Assembly (NCBI GenBank): GCA_005808505.1
Contig: SYLX01000208.1
Location: 1-64,000, forward strand
Direction: 5' to 3'
DNA length: 64,000 nt
From: Bdellovibrionales bacterium
GTDB taxonomy: Bacteria; Bdellovibrionota; Bdellovibrionia; Bdellovibrionales; JAMPXM01
In this document: positions 19,368 through 29,117 of the stretch, piece by piece
Numbering within the stretch: the stretch's first letter is position 1
How the letters are laid out: each line of letters opens with the position of its first letter
Notes under the pieces: generated by a model
Told to the model about the DNA's origin: nothing
The model's input: the letters and a program-made list of their open reading frames with translations, nothing else
The model's database searches: none
Program-made: the position numbers and the translations under genes

Positions 19368-19472
19368 GTGAACAATCGTCGTCTAATTCAGTACGTACTT
19401 TTTGCCTTAGCAATTTTTGTGACCACGATCATCACGCTTATGGTTTTCAAAAAAAACGAGATTTGCCTGTGA
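19368..19472 (+). CDS. 34-aa single-TM peptide downstream of RHS
   Basis: GTG start with GGAGG spaced upstream; VNNRRLIQYVLFALAIFVTTIITLMVFKKNEICL. Confidence 0.45.
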   Translation: MNNRRLIQYVLFALAIFVTTIITLMVFKKNEICL

Positions 19473-19730
19473 CACATACAATTGCTCACCCGGAAAGCAG
19501 CAAAAAAAATCTTGAGTCAGGAAAATAGGAAGGTAGCTTCATTCTTAAGCTAGAGAAATGTTGGAAGCTAGCTCTTGTTTTTCTAGGCTGCTTCCCAGCG
19601 TGTTTTCGCCCTAAACATGTCTGACCGCCGAAATTTTCGGGGCGTTTGTTTTCGCAATCGCGATGTTTACGAAGTGAGTGACTGGCGATGGCTTAAGGCA
19701 GAGTCTGAATTTCGTTCACGGTGCGCAATG

Positions 19731-20069
19731 TTGCTGTCTTCGGTTCTAACAGCTGCTTGTACTTCGATCCGTTCTCGTGAAAGCGGGCGTCCGTTTTGCG
19801 AACGCTATCATCAACGAGCAACGGTCGCTTGGCAGAATCACGCTGTCGTTTTTGCAGACGGGAACGGGGTCGCAGATGTAACAAGCGGCTTCAAATGCGG
19901 ACTCAATTTACCTGCTGGAGATAACCAATGTCCGACAGGGATGCTTAAGAGCAGCAGGGACAAGCATTGCATTTCAACTAAACTGCACGAGATCAAAGAA
20001 CTCTGCAGAAACGATGAACTTAAAAAGCATTGGTCCGAGAACAGTCCGATCCACGATGAATGTCAGTAG
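19731..20069 (+). CDS. Small putative lipoprotein
   Basis: Internal Met gives lipoprotein-like signal MLLSSVLTAAC. Confidence 0.4.
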   Translation: MLSSVLTAACTSIRSRESGRPFCERYHQRATVAWQNHAVVFADGNGVADVTSGFKCGLNLPAGDNQCPTGMLKSSRDKHCISTKLHEIKELCRNDELKKHWSENSPIHDECQ

Positions 20070-20358
20070 GGTGACGATGGATCACGTGACTCATGCGACT
20101 TACGTCGCAATTTTGTTGGCTCCATTTCTGTCCATCGCTGTAGGGATCTACCTGCTTTTCACCGCGTACTTGAAGCCAAAGTGGCGGCTGGTTCTGATTG
20201 GCATTGGGGTTACTCTGATCGCTGTGGGCCTATGGAGTGGCATCTTTGTTGAGTTTGGGCAACCGGGACGCGCAGGAACTACGAAGACTAGTTCTAGAGA
20301 GCCGATTCCGAATGCATCGGATAAAGAAACTGATCACATCGGTATTCAAACCCAATGA
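20014..20358 (+). CDS. Small membrane protein
   Basis: 114 aa, two TM segments. Confidence 0.5.
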   Translation: MNLKSIGPRTVRSTMNVSRVTMDHVTHATYVAILLAPFLSIAVGIYLLFTAYLKPKWRLVLIGIGVTLIAVGLWSGIFVEFGQPGRAGTTKTSSREPIPNASDKETDHIGIQTQ

Positions 20359-20522
20359 ATATGAAAGCCTCTGTGATTCGCAACAAGTGGAAAGCTCTAC
20401 TGATCGCCTTGATGGTGATGATCTGTCTGGCTGCAGGCTGGTGGTGGCTAAGAAAAATGGCTGACGAGATTTATATTAAGAGCCTGATTGCTCCAAGTAA
20501 TTCGTCTGACGGTGGAGATTGA
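20355..20522 (+). CDS. 55-aa TM peptide
   Basis: ATGA overlap with preceding ORF; MNMKASVIRNKWKALLIALMVMICLAAGWWWLRKMADEIY. Confidence 0.4.
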   Translation: MNMKASVIRNKWKALLIALMVMICLAAGWWWLRKMADEIYIKSLIAPSNSSDGGD

Positions 20523-20682
20523 TATGAGTCAGTTCGAGCGTGCAGCAAAACTAAGAGCACGTCTAATCTTCATTCCCATTGGACTGATGGTCGTCTTTGC
20601 GTTTCTTGGTCGATGTGTAACAGCACAAAGGAAAGCGCAAGTCGAGGCGGCGAAGCAGGAACAGCTCAAGCCAAGTGAGTGA
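20488..20682 (+). CDS. 64-aa TM peptide
   Basis: ORF overlapping the preceding stop; one TM helix; the internal Met (MSQFERAAKLRARL) is probably the real start. Confidence 0.4.
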   Translation: MLQVIRLTVEIDMSQFERAAKLRARLIFIPIGLMVVFAFLGRCVTAQRKAQVEAAKQEQLKPSE

Positions 20683-20958
20683 TTGTGTTTAGAGGCTGAT
20701 CGCTTGAATGGGAAATTGAAATGATGGTGCGAACATTGGAGATAATTTGAAAATACGTTTTTGGTACAGCAGCCGTGGCTCTGTTCGCTTCCCAAGTAAA
20801 TGATTCCGGGCCAGACGTGCTTGCGCTTTTGATGGGCTACGCAGTTGGCATCGTCTTCGTGCTTCGATGCTTTAGGCGCATGCGGAACGAATCATTCAAG
20901 TGCATCGCGTGTGGGGAGATCTACTTAAAGGGGCGGGTGTTCTGTTCCTAATTCAGAG

Positions 20959-21214
20959 ATGGAGCACGCTTTTGCGGGTAACTGGGTGGGGGAGCGTATC
21001 AACATTGAATTTGATACGCCAAGAATTGTGGCTGTTGGTTCGAATTTGACATCAGGAGAGGATTCGCTTGGATTTCAGATACGTCGTTGATGAAACCGAA
21101 GACCTTAAACCTCTGGATAAAAAACACTGCCTACAGAAAGATCCAAATCATTCTGAAAAAATGGAAATCTTAGTCAGTCCGAGCGCTCAAGTCGAGCTTT
21201 CGGCCAATAAATAA
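20959..21214 (+). pseudogene. Frameshifted small gene remnant
   Basis: Frame 1 MEHAFAGNWVGERINIEFDTPRIVAVGSNLTSGEDSL..., then another frame DFRYVVDETEDLKPLDKKHCLQKDPNHSEKMEILVSPSAQVELSANK*. Confidence 0.4.
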
Positions 21215-21393
21215 GATTGGATCTTTCTCGCGAAGATTTGGTTAAAGATGTCGGTCTTAGATAGCAAAGATCCAGAGTTTCACTCGGATCGTACTTCTAT
21301 TTTCAAGAGCGCTTCGCGCTAAAAGTCTTATGATTTAAATCATTGAGTAGCCATCGGACAGCATAATTGATCGCCAACGTCTTGAGGTCCTGA

Positions 21394-23106
21394 TCACTTT
21401 GTTTTAAGTAGCTTATCGAAAGTCGAAGAATCCATAAAGGGCAGTTTTCCAGTCCGCGCAATGCCGAGTTCGCGATGTACACGAGCATCAGCTGCTGCAT
21501 GCTTCTCGATCAATTCAGTCAGTTTCCTCTCTTCTGGCGAGAGCTTCCCCATTCGCTGCTGTAGCTTGCCGGTAATCATATAGAGCTCATTTGAAGTAAC
21601 AGGTGAGTGCTTTAGAATTGCCTCTAGGACACTGTATGCCTGCGGCGTTTTGATAATCAAAGCGTCTTCAATCGTCTGCTGCATTAAGGATCCCTTGAGA
21701 ACCGATCTTCGAAGTAAACGTGCCGTCATCGAAAATCGTAGAGACCCTTCTGGAAGGCGCCAAAGAAAGCTTTGATATGAATCTTGTAATTGAGAATCAT
21801 CCGTGAACGCAGCGGCAGAAGTTTCGGCACAATTTGCGAGTGCATTCAAACCTTCAGGAGTCGTACTAATTAAGCGGTCGACCAGTTGCAGACGAATAAC
21901 AGCCGTAGACGCGTCAGGTGGTTTATCCTGACAAAGGTTTTTTAAGTAAATCAATCGCTCTGCTGCGGGAGCTGTCGAACTTTCATTGTAAATGAGATCT
22001 TGTGCCCACAGTGCCGCCTGACTGCGCAGCTCGGGTTCGTTTAAGCTTGCGTGCAGGATGCGGCGACGAAGGTTTCCGTCAACGCGAGCGCGCGCACGAC
22101 TTGAGTTCACCACAGTCTTCATAAGGGCTGATCGTTGCTCCTTGACTGACCATGCCTGCATTACAGCTTGGCTCGCCTCGTGAAAAGCTACCTCCGACTC
22201 AAGAAGGCTAAGCAAAATGCCAAAACGCACATCTGGATCAAGCCTTGCGGTTTGGCGATAAACCTCACTCACGTCGTAATCTGGTGTACGTCCCATCAAG
22301 AGCAGATTGACTTGCGCGTTAGCATCAAAAGTGGGCTCGCGCTGTTGCGCTAAAGCAAAGAAGATTGCCAAACGCTCCTCAGGCTCTGGTGATGATCTAC
22401 GTAAAGCCTCTAGTAAATCGGGGAGCAAGAGTGCGCGATTAGCATCGTAAACAGGAGTTTGGAAAAGTTCGAGGGCCAACTTTACAACTGGTACACGCTC
22501 GGTCCTCCAGCTCCGCACGGCATTCAACACAACGGTGAGGTTTGCGTTTGGATGTCTCAGCAGAGTGATCATCGGCGTCGGATTTTCCGATGCTCCTGCT
22601 TTCCATTCTGAAATCATCGCATCAAGTACGGGATCATTGATGTTGGGTAATCGAAGTACGCGAGAGATTGCATCGGCATTGAGCGGCTTCGCATCCGCTG
22701 CGAAGAAGTCTGCACCTTTTAACATAGAATAGAGACACGCAAACTCTTCGACATCTTTGCGGCTGCCTCTCAAAAATGGACTGTTTGGTTCCGCTACAAA
22801 ATAGAAGGGGCGGTTCATGCGACTAGCTAGAAAGGACCAACGTTCATCTTCATTCGAACTTGTCTTGCCCAGCCATTGGCTGAATATCGGGTCCTGCGTG
22901 CACCGTTTTTCAAGTGTCGCTTTTAACTCGATCATACTGAGGCGCAGGCTTCGCAGTTCCACGGGCATTGCTTGTAGTCGGAGTTGAAACTGCTCCTCAT
23001 TGGCGGGGCGCCGACTAACATCGTTAGTCACGCCCCCTGTGCTCGCGCATCCAGTACCAAGCACCGTAGTGCCAGCGAGAAGAAGGAACAAAGTTGCTTT
23101 CATCAT
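21394..23106 (-). CDS. Lipoprotein of unknown function (helical-repeat-like)
   Basis: 570 aa; lipobox signal MMKATLFLLLAGTTVLGTGCAS. Confidence 0.75.
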   Translation of the reverse strand: MMKATLFLLLAGTTVLGTGCASTGGVTNDVSRRPANEEQFQLRLQAMPVELRSLRLSMIELKATLEKRCTQDPIFSQWLGKTSSNEDERWSFLASRMNRPFYFVAEPNSPFLRGSRKDVEEFACLYSMLKGADFFAADAKPLNADAISRVLRLPNINDPVLDAMISEWKAGASENPTPMITLLRHPNANLTVVLNAVRSWRTERVPVVKLALELFQTPVYDANRALLLPDLLEALRRSSPEPEERLAIFFALAQQREPTFDANAQVNLLLMGRTPDYDVSEVYRQTARLDPDVRFGILLSLLESEVAFHEASQAVMQAWSVKEQRSALMKTVVNSSRARARVDGNLRRRILHASLNEPELRSQAALWAQDLIYNESSTAPAAERLIYLKNLCQDKPPDASTAVIRLQLVDRLISTTPEGLNALANCAETSAAAFTDDSQLQDSYQSFLWRLPEGSLRFSMTARLLRRSVLKGSLMQQTIEDALIIKTPQAYSVLEAILKHSPVTSNELYMITGKLQQRMGKLSPEERKLTELIEKHAAADARVHRELGIARTGKLPFMDSSTFDKLLKTK

Positions 23107-23470
23107 TCATAAATTAGCTCACAGAGTTCTACATCCCGTCCAGCTCAATAGCTTCGCACAGGACTCAGTTCGATTGTAACAATACAAGGAGTGAAGTTAG
23201 GCCGATCAACTCTAAATGTTGCTCATATCTAATTGGGCGACATAAATCCGCTATACGTGCAGAGGAGTGGAAAAAATATGGCAGGTGAAGTGCACTAGAT
23301 ACCATTTAAGCGAAATCATGCGCGATCCGGGGTTTTTGTAAAGGTGAGGGGAAGAAAATGAGCGAACAAGTCGAAGTGAAATCAATGAAGGTTGAGAAAA
23401 CAGAAACGAAAGACAAAGCATCTCAGATGAAGAAGCTTGATCTCGTAGCTCTTAAGCTTCTCTCAACTCG

Positions 23471-23524
23471 CCCGTTCCATGCGGGCCTAACCAAGTCATG
23501 CACGGCGGACGAGGGAAGTGCGGA
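23471..23524 (+). repeat. Copy 2 of the 54-bp dispersed repeat
   Basis: 45/54 gapless match to 3405..3458. Confidence 0.7.
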
Positions 23525-23775
23525 ATATGGCCAAAACAGGCTGACGTCGATGCAAACTATCTCGCCACGCGATTCATAGCGACGAAACATTCAGAAAAAC
23601 AAAATCCCTCTCGTAGCCGCCATTTGCCTATTAGAAAAAACTACTTGATCTTCTCGACATATTCCCTAAGTCATATGTGCACCGATAAGGCTGCGCTTTT
23701 GGCTAAACTAGCCTGACGGATGAATGATTTGAGTAGGCTGGGTCATGAGTCGGAAATTAGTTTAGAGGAGTAAAA

Positions 23776-24108
23776 ATGAAAAGAGCACGTCAATTTTGTT
23801 GTCTCGCGATCGCGTCAGTTGCAACCAGCACATTAATTGCAATTAGTGCATCAGCTGCGCCGCCAAAACCGCTGTACACAAGCCAAGGCGAGATCAACGC
23901 TGTTGTTGAAAGCATGCCTAGCCTTGATGATGCTATCGTTGGATTCACGACCGACCTAGATGGCAATTATACGGTTCAGGTTTTAAGGACTGGCACAGTA
24001 TGCCTCTTAAAGTTTAACGTGACAGCTAAGCATGGACCACTGCCAGATCAAGTCACATATTCTGCCCGTGCAATCGCAGTCGAAGGAAAGCTACCTGTCT
24101 GTCGATGA
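23776..24108 (+). CDS. Small secreted hypothetical protein
   Basis: Signal peptide; RBS 'tagaggag'. Confidence 0.6.
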   Translation: MKRARQFCCLAIASVATSTLIAISASAAPPKPLYTSQGEINAVVESMPSLDDAIVGFTTDLDGNYTVQVLRTGTVCLLKFNVTAKHGPLPDQVTYSARAIAVEGKLPVCR

Positions 24109-24578
24109 GAGTCGTGGTTGGCTTAAATCTTCGATAGCTCAAATCAAATGTTTTTCTCAGTGATTGGCCTTGTACAAGTTGCGTTCATCGATTGATAGTC
24201 GATGAGCGCAGTGCTTCTTTGTCGGCTGAGAGAAGAGGGAACATGAGGAAGTTGATTAGCACGTTTGGATCTGCTGTCGAGAAGAGACGGCGATTTCAAT
24301 TGAGCTTCCTCTTCGAGTCGACGAGGTAAATCCATCGGTCTTCATTGAACCGGAAGCTTCTCTTACCGCATTTAGATGCTACCCGCATCCTGTTCTGCGC
24401 GTGCCGACATGAATCACTTCGTTGCTGCCGCTTAATCGCCGTGATCCTAAGCGCATCTCGTAGCTTTGCGTCCGCTATTGAAGCTAGAAGGAAACTGCCA
24501 GCTTTAAGGTGGGCTGTTTTCACGCGCTCTGTTCATGAAGTCGATGCGATTCGTTCGCTGCCATTCGCGGCGGCCTAA

Positions 24579-25093
24579 TCAAACAGTAGTTCTGACGCCA
24601 AAAAGGCGTTTTCTGCGTTGAAGAAGAATAATAAAAACAGACCCCAGCGCCGCAAGGATGATTTCACCAAAATTGCTCTGCCAGTCATTGAGCTGACAAC
24701 TGAGCTTGCCTCCTGCTGTTTCCCCAATGATCACTTCAGCTTTTGAGTTGATTTTTGCCGTACATCCAGCAAGCTTTGGCCAAAAATGCTCTTCGAATCC
24801 CAGGCTGACCAAATGAAGAGCAGCAACGGGAGAGTACAAAGAGCTTGAAAAATGCGAGCGATATTCAGATCAAGACTGCGCTTCTTAAGGTCGGTCAATG
24901 AACCTGGTTGTTGGCTTTTTGAGTTTCGAGGTGAATAGATGAAAAGCAAAATAAGCATCATTAGAACAGCTATGGGTATTGTAAGACTCTCGAAAACATC
25001 CATTGTTGCTTCCATTCTACCATCGGCGTACGAAACGAGTGTTTGCTTAAATGGGGATAAGGCTAGTCGAACTTTTCTGTCCTCCTTCCGCAA
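24579..25093 (-). pseudogene. Possible frameshifted two-TM protein
   Basis: 24731..25093 gives an N-terminal TM and 24579..24839 a C-terminal TM in overlapping different frames. Confidence 0.3.
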
Positions 25094-25103
25094 AATTGAA
25101 GTG

Positions 25104-25517
25104 CTATTTCTTCTTAACCAAATCGAACTTCTTTCGGGCTTCTTTCACCTCAAGCCAATTTTTGCTGACCCAGGCCACGAGGCGCTTCAGTGTATCGAGT
25201 AAACTAAACCCTAACGGTGTCAGCTCGTATTCCACGCGCGGAGGGACCTCGGGGAAAAGCTCGCGGATCAACAATCCATCCCTTTCGAGGCTACGAAGAG
25301 TCGCCGTTAGCATGCGCTGAGAGATCCCGGGAATCATTTTTTCCAACACTGAGAAGCGCGCGCGACGCTTCGGCGATTTTGCCAAAGCGACGATCACCAG
25401 AACGCTCCACTTGTCCCCGATCCTGGAAAGAAGCTCTCGTATGGCAGCTTCGTCCTCATCATTTCGTAGGCAAGGATCGGAATGGTTCAGGCTCATAGGT
25501 TTTCGCTCTTTAGCCAT
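25104..25517 (-). CDS. HxlR-family winged-helix regulator
   Basis: IRELLSRIGDKWSVLVIVALAKSPKRRARFSVLEKMIPGISQRMLTATLRSLERDGLLIRELFPEVPPRVEYELTPLG. Confidence 0.92.
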   Translation of the reverse strand: MAKERKPMSLNHSDPCLRNDEDEAAIRELLSRIGDKWSVLVIVALAKSPKRRARFSVLEKMIPGISQRMLTATLRSLERDGLLIRELFPEVPPRVEYELTPLGFSLLDTLKRLVAWVSKNWLEVKEARKKFDLVKKK

Positions 25518-25618
25518 AGGTTACCTCGATGTGCGCGGCTGACAAAAAAGTGCCTTATTGTTGGTTACTAGGTTCTAAATTATCCTTAACTTACAGAAAG
25601 TAACCGAGGGAGGGCAAC
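25518..25618. promoter_or_regulatory. Candidate HxlR operator region between divergent genes
   Basis: GGTTACC (~25523), GGTTACT (~25563) and inverted AGTAACC (~25600) in a 101-bp divergent intergenic region. Confidence 0.5.
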
Positions 25619-26041
25619 ATGGACCTAACGAGAAATCAAAAAATCGCCTACTGGGCATCCACGCTGTTTTTCATCGGTACGGCCGGTGCGATGGGATTTG
25701 TCGAAGCGGCGACTGGCGGACCGGAGAATATCGTGTCGATGCTCACGCACCTCGGTTATCCACTCTATCTTGTGCGCATCCTCGGGACGGCGAAGGCGCT
25801 TGGAATGCTCGCTATAGTGACTGGGTTTTCACCGAGGCTCAAAGAGTGGGCTTATGCGGGCTTCGTCATAAACTTGCTAGGTGCTACAGCTTCACATGTG
25901 TTTGTAGGAGATGGTGCGGCTGACATTCTCTTGCCGCTTAGCATGTTAGTGCCAACATTGATCTCTTACTGGCTGTGGGACAAGGGCGGCGGCTACGGTC
26001 GCACCCGTATTCTAAAAAAAGCCAATGAAAATAGTTTATAA
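25619..26041 (+). CDS. DoxX-like membrane protein
   Basis: Four TM segments; KIAYWASTLFFIGTAGAMGFVEAATG...LGYPLYLVRILGTAKALGMLAI, as in DoxX-like proteins paired with HxlR. Confidence 0.85.
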   Translation: MDLTRNQKIAYWASTLFFIGTAGAMGFVEAATGGPENIVSMLTHLGYPLYLVRILGTAKALGMLAIVTGFSPRLKEWAYAGFVINLLGATASHVFVGDGAADILLPLSMLVPTLISYWLWDKGGGYGRTRILKKANENSL

Positions 26042-26318
26042 GTAGGAATGCCGTTTTGTTCCGCAGCCCCGTTCCCAACAGCATCAAAACGAGACGTTTT
26101 ACTTTCTTCGTCAGCCGATCCACGAAGAATACGGATCAAGAATTAGGCTGCGATATCTGGCTTGGTAGGCGCATGGGATTTGATCTGCATCATTACGAGT
26201 CAATGCCGCCTAGATGTCGAATCCGCGCCGTAAAATGTCTCAGACAAAAGTCCGAAAGAGATACAATGTACTTTAACGGCTCAGAGTTTGGGAGCTGTTC
26301 TGGCCAAACGGAGATGTT

Positions 26319-28094
26319 ATGCGATCGTTTTCAAAGTTTGCTGTTGCGCTGTCGCTTATCGGAACTGCCATCTTGTACCAGAACTTCACTCCAAAGCAGG
26401 CGAGTCTTCAGGTTGAAGCTTCACGTGAAACTTCCGGTTTCATTTATCTTCATGACTTCTGGAGTAGCAATGCCGTTTCGGTCTCAAACCCCGTTGGGCA
26501 ACGCTTACCAAAGGCTGTCAGTGAATATAAAGTAAGCCCATCAGGCGGTAGCGACTACTCATCTGGCGGTAGTTCATTGGTGATGCCGGGACGAAGATTC
26601 AGTACAGGAGCGACAGTCAAAGCTCCGGGGATCGCGATTCTTGCGCCGAGTGCGCCGCATAACTTTACGAGAGCAACTATCAATGTTCCCGCCCTGAACC
26701 TGCGTCAGCAATATTGGGTGTATTTCAAATCGGGCTTGAATGAAAACGCGCCCCAGTCGACGCAAGCTCGAATCATCGTGCGTGCGAAGGGTACGCCGAT
26801 TGATTCATTTCTACCGTCCTCTCAAATTTTGCTCGACCGCATTGTGAGCGCGGATACGACATCGGATGCTTGGTTGCCACTTGGATTTCTTTCCAACGCA
26901 AAAAATATAACTCTTGAAATCGAGGCTGTACGAGTGGGCGATACGAGCGCCTACCAGGGAATTATTCTTGAGGGATTATCGCTTTACAAGTCGGCACCTC
27001 GTGATCTCTCGATTGCTCGATCGAATATGGCGTGGATTAGAGACCCACAAATTATGAGAAATATTACCGATGTTCTCACGAGACGCGACTTTGACAACGC
27101 ATGGGTTCGCGACGGAATCAAAGGTGGCACTCCGGATGAATACGAACGTTTTCTTGATCACATGGAAACCGTCAATAAGGCTGCAAACAAGAGATTGCTG
27201 CTCATAGCGTGGCCAAGTGCTCTCGATGCAGATGATCCCTCAACCGCAAGGGCCTACGTCAAAAATAAAACTTTTGAGGCGGAATGCGGATGGGATACTG
27301 GCGCCTTGATGCCATCAAAGGTCAATCTGCAGAAGTACTCAAAGCGACTCGTAGATACGTTAATCGATCTGAAAAGGCGAGGCGTGGATGTCGGAGCTTT
27401 CGAAATCGGCAATGAGATTAATGTTACATGTTACAACGGTGACCTACCAGTCGACCGAGCACCAAATTCTAGTGAGCGCAATGCATTCATTAAAAAGTAT
27501 GCGCAAATTTTAAGGGTGTCAGCCGTTTCGATTCGATCAGTTTATCCTCATGCAAAGATAGTCTCTGCGGGATTCGTCGTAAAACATGCTGAGGCGAATG
27601 GCGATGAATGTATTCAAGAACCCAGATACCTTTGTAAACCAGGAAGCTTGATCGGTGCCCTCGACAAGATTTATGACAAGGGAGAAACAAAGAGCTATCT
27701 GTCGAAATACGTCGACTTCGTAGGAATGCACCTCTATCCGCTGCCGCTCAACGTGAACAACGGTGCAGAGATGCTTTCGGGTGTGCACTCGCAATTTAAA
27801 AAAGAGACGGGGCGCAATCAGGCAAACTACTGGATAACCGAGTGGGGCTTCAGTAAATGGAACTATAATAACAAAGATAGACCGAGACCTGCACACGTCG
27901 CAGGTGCCGAGCGTTATGCAGACATGGTCCGCTTCCTCGACTCCATGACTAAGATGCCGGGCGGAGCGTTCGTGCAAAACACCTTCGTATATGATCTCGA
28001 CAGCGATCACCGAGGGATCGTTGATAAAGTCAACGGAAGCTACCGGCTTGCTCCTGAAGCTGACATTTTTAGAAAGTACTCGACGGGATATTGA
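26319..28094 (+). CDS. Secreted clan GH-A glycosyl hydrolase-like protein
   Basis: FEIGNEIN (acid/base-like) and YWITEWGFS (nucleophile-like) in a TIM-barrel-like context; N-terminal signal/anchor. Confidence 0.75.
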   Translation: MRSFSKFAVALSLIGTAILYQNFTPKQASLQVEASRETSGFIYLHDFWSSNAVSVSNPVGQRLPKAVSEYKVSPSGGSDYSSGGSSLVMPGRRFSTGATVKAPGIAILAPSAPHNFTRATINVPALNLRQQYWVYFKSGLNENAPQSTQARIIVRAKGTPIDSFLPSSQILLDRIVSADTTSDAWLPLGFLSNAKNITLEIEAVRVGDTSAYQGIILEGLSLYKSAPRDLSIARSNMAWIRDPQIMRNITDVLTRRDFDNAWVRDGIKGGTPDEYERFLDHMETVNKAANKRLLLIAWPSALDADDPSTARAYVKNKTFEAECGWDTGALMPSKVNLQKYSKRLVDTLIDLKRRGVDVGAFEIGNEINVTCYNGDLPVDRAPNSSERNAFIKKYAQILRVSAVSIRSVYPHAKIVSAGFVVKHAEANGDECIQEPRYLCKPGSLIGALDKIYDKGETKSYLSKYVDFVGMHLYPLPLNVNNGAEMLSGVHSQFKKETGRNQANYWITEWGFSKWNYNNKDRPRPAHVAGAERYADMVRFLDSMTKMPGGAFVQNTFVYDLDSDHRGIVDKVNGSYRLAPEADIFRKYSTGY

Positions 28095-28322
28095 GCCGCC
28101 ACTCGTGGTTTGAACATTGGATCTGATGCAAGCGTCTGAATCAGTAAAGCGGGGAGCAGATCAAAACTCCTGAGTGTTGCTTCTGCGAGTGAGTTGCGGA
28201 ATTCTGATTAGACTTCACGCGTTCACGACCTCCGGTCGGCTCGTGTGAATCTTCGTGACTACGGTACCTTCTGAAGTGATGTGTGTGTTGACTCCAAATG
28301 CCAATGTTCAGAATCTTCCATC

Positions 28323-28844
28323 ATGAGAAATGGCAAGACGAGAAGTGCAGTAGCAAGTTTGTTCTTATCTATCATCGTACTTTCGTCAGCGGCGAAGGCT
28401 GATGACGCAAAATTTGAACTCAAGAAGGGTTCTATTGGCAGAATCTCTGTTAACGATCCGATTAGCACGACCCAGAAAGCGTACTCGCAGAATCAAATTA
28501 AAAAATCGACGATTGAACTTGAGGGCGAAACGGACGATACGCTCGAGATTCGTCTCGAGCCAAAAAGCAAACAGCCTGACCTAGTCGTTCGAAAAAACGG
28601 TATCATCGTCCATAGCCCGAAGTTCAAGACTGCATCGGGTCTCGGTGTCGGTTCGACCGTCGCCGACATTCGTAAGATCTATAAGGTGAACAGCTTTGTG
28701 ATCGATGAGGGTTGCAATTGCATTGTGATTGACGAACTTAAGATGAGCTTCTCGTTGAAGGACTCGGAGGCCGTTGAAAAGGCCCGGGGCGATCTCAAAA
28801 AAGTTCCTGTGAGCACACCTGTAGTGAGCATTTGGGTTCACTGA
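28323..28844 (+). CDS. Secreted hypothetical protein
   Basis: Internal Met with signal peptide MRNGKTRSAVASLFLSIIVLSSAAKA. Confidence 0.6.
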   Translation: MRNGKTRSAVASLFLSIIVLSSAAKADDAKFELKKGSIGRISVNDPISTTQKAYSQNQIKKSTIELEGETDDTLEIRLEPKSKQPDLVVRKNGIIVHSPKFKTASGLGVGSTVADIRKIYKVNSFVIDEGCNCIVIDELKMSFSLKDSEAVEKARGDLKKVPVSTPVVSIWVH

Positions 28845-29117
28845 GTGGCGTCTGGTCGAACAAGCGTAAACTCGAACTGTGGAACAAAAAACTCACCTGT
28901 CTCGCCAAGGCCGTGAGCGCGGAAGGTAAAACTTCAATAATGCTCAAGAGGCATATCAAATAGCGTTCACTAAACGAAAGAGCCGCTGGAGAGAGCGGAA
29001 TGAGGATTAAGCGGAAAGGACCGTCTCGGAGACGTCCTTCATAGTTTCAAGTAGCTTGCCATATAAACGGTCATCTGCCGTTCACACTATATAATCGTAC
29101 CATCACTCAAGTGATGT

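Noticed and set aside
1490-24100. Chromosomal integron cassette array (many small + strand secreted ORFs, GTTATGCC/GTTAGATGCC-like motifs near imperfect palindromes, CCTAACCAAGTC at 23484)
   Set aside because: No intI in the window, repeats do not follow each ORF, no paired RYYYAAC/GTTRRRY ends flanking the palindromes, and several genes lie on the minus strand.
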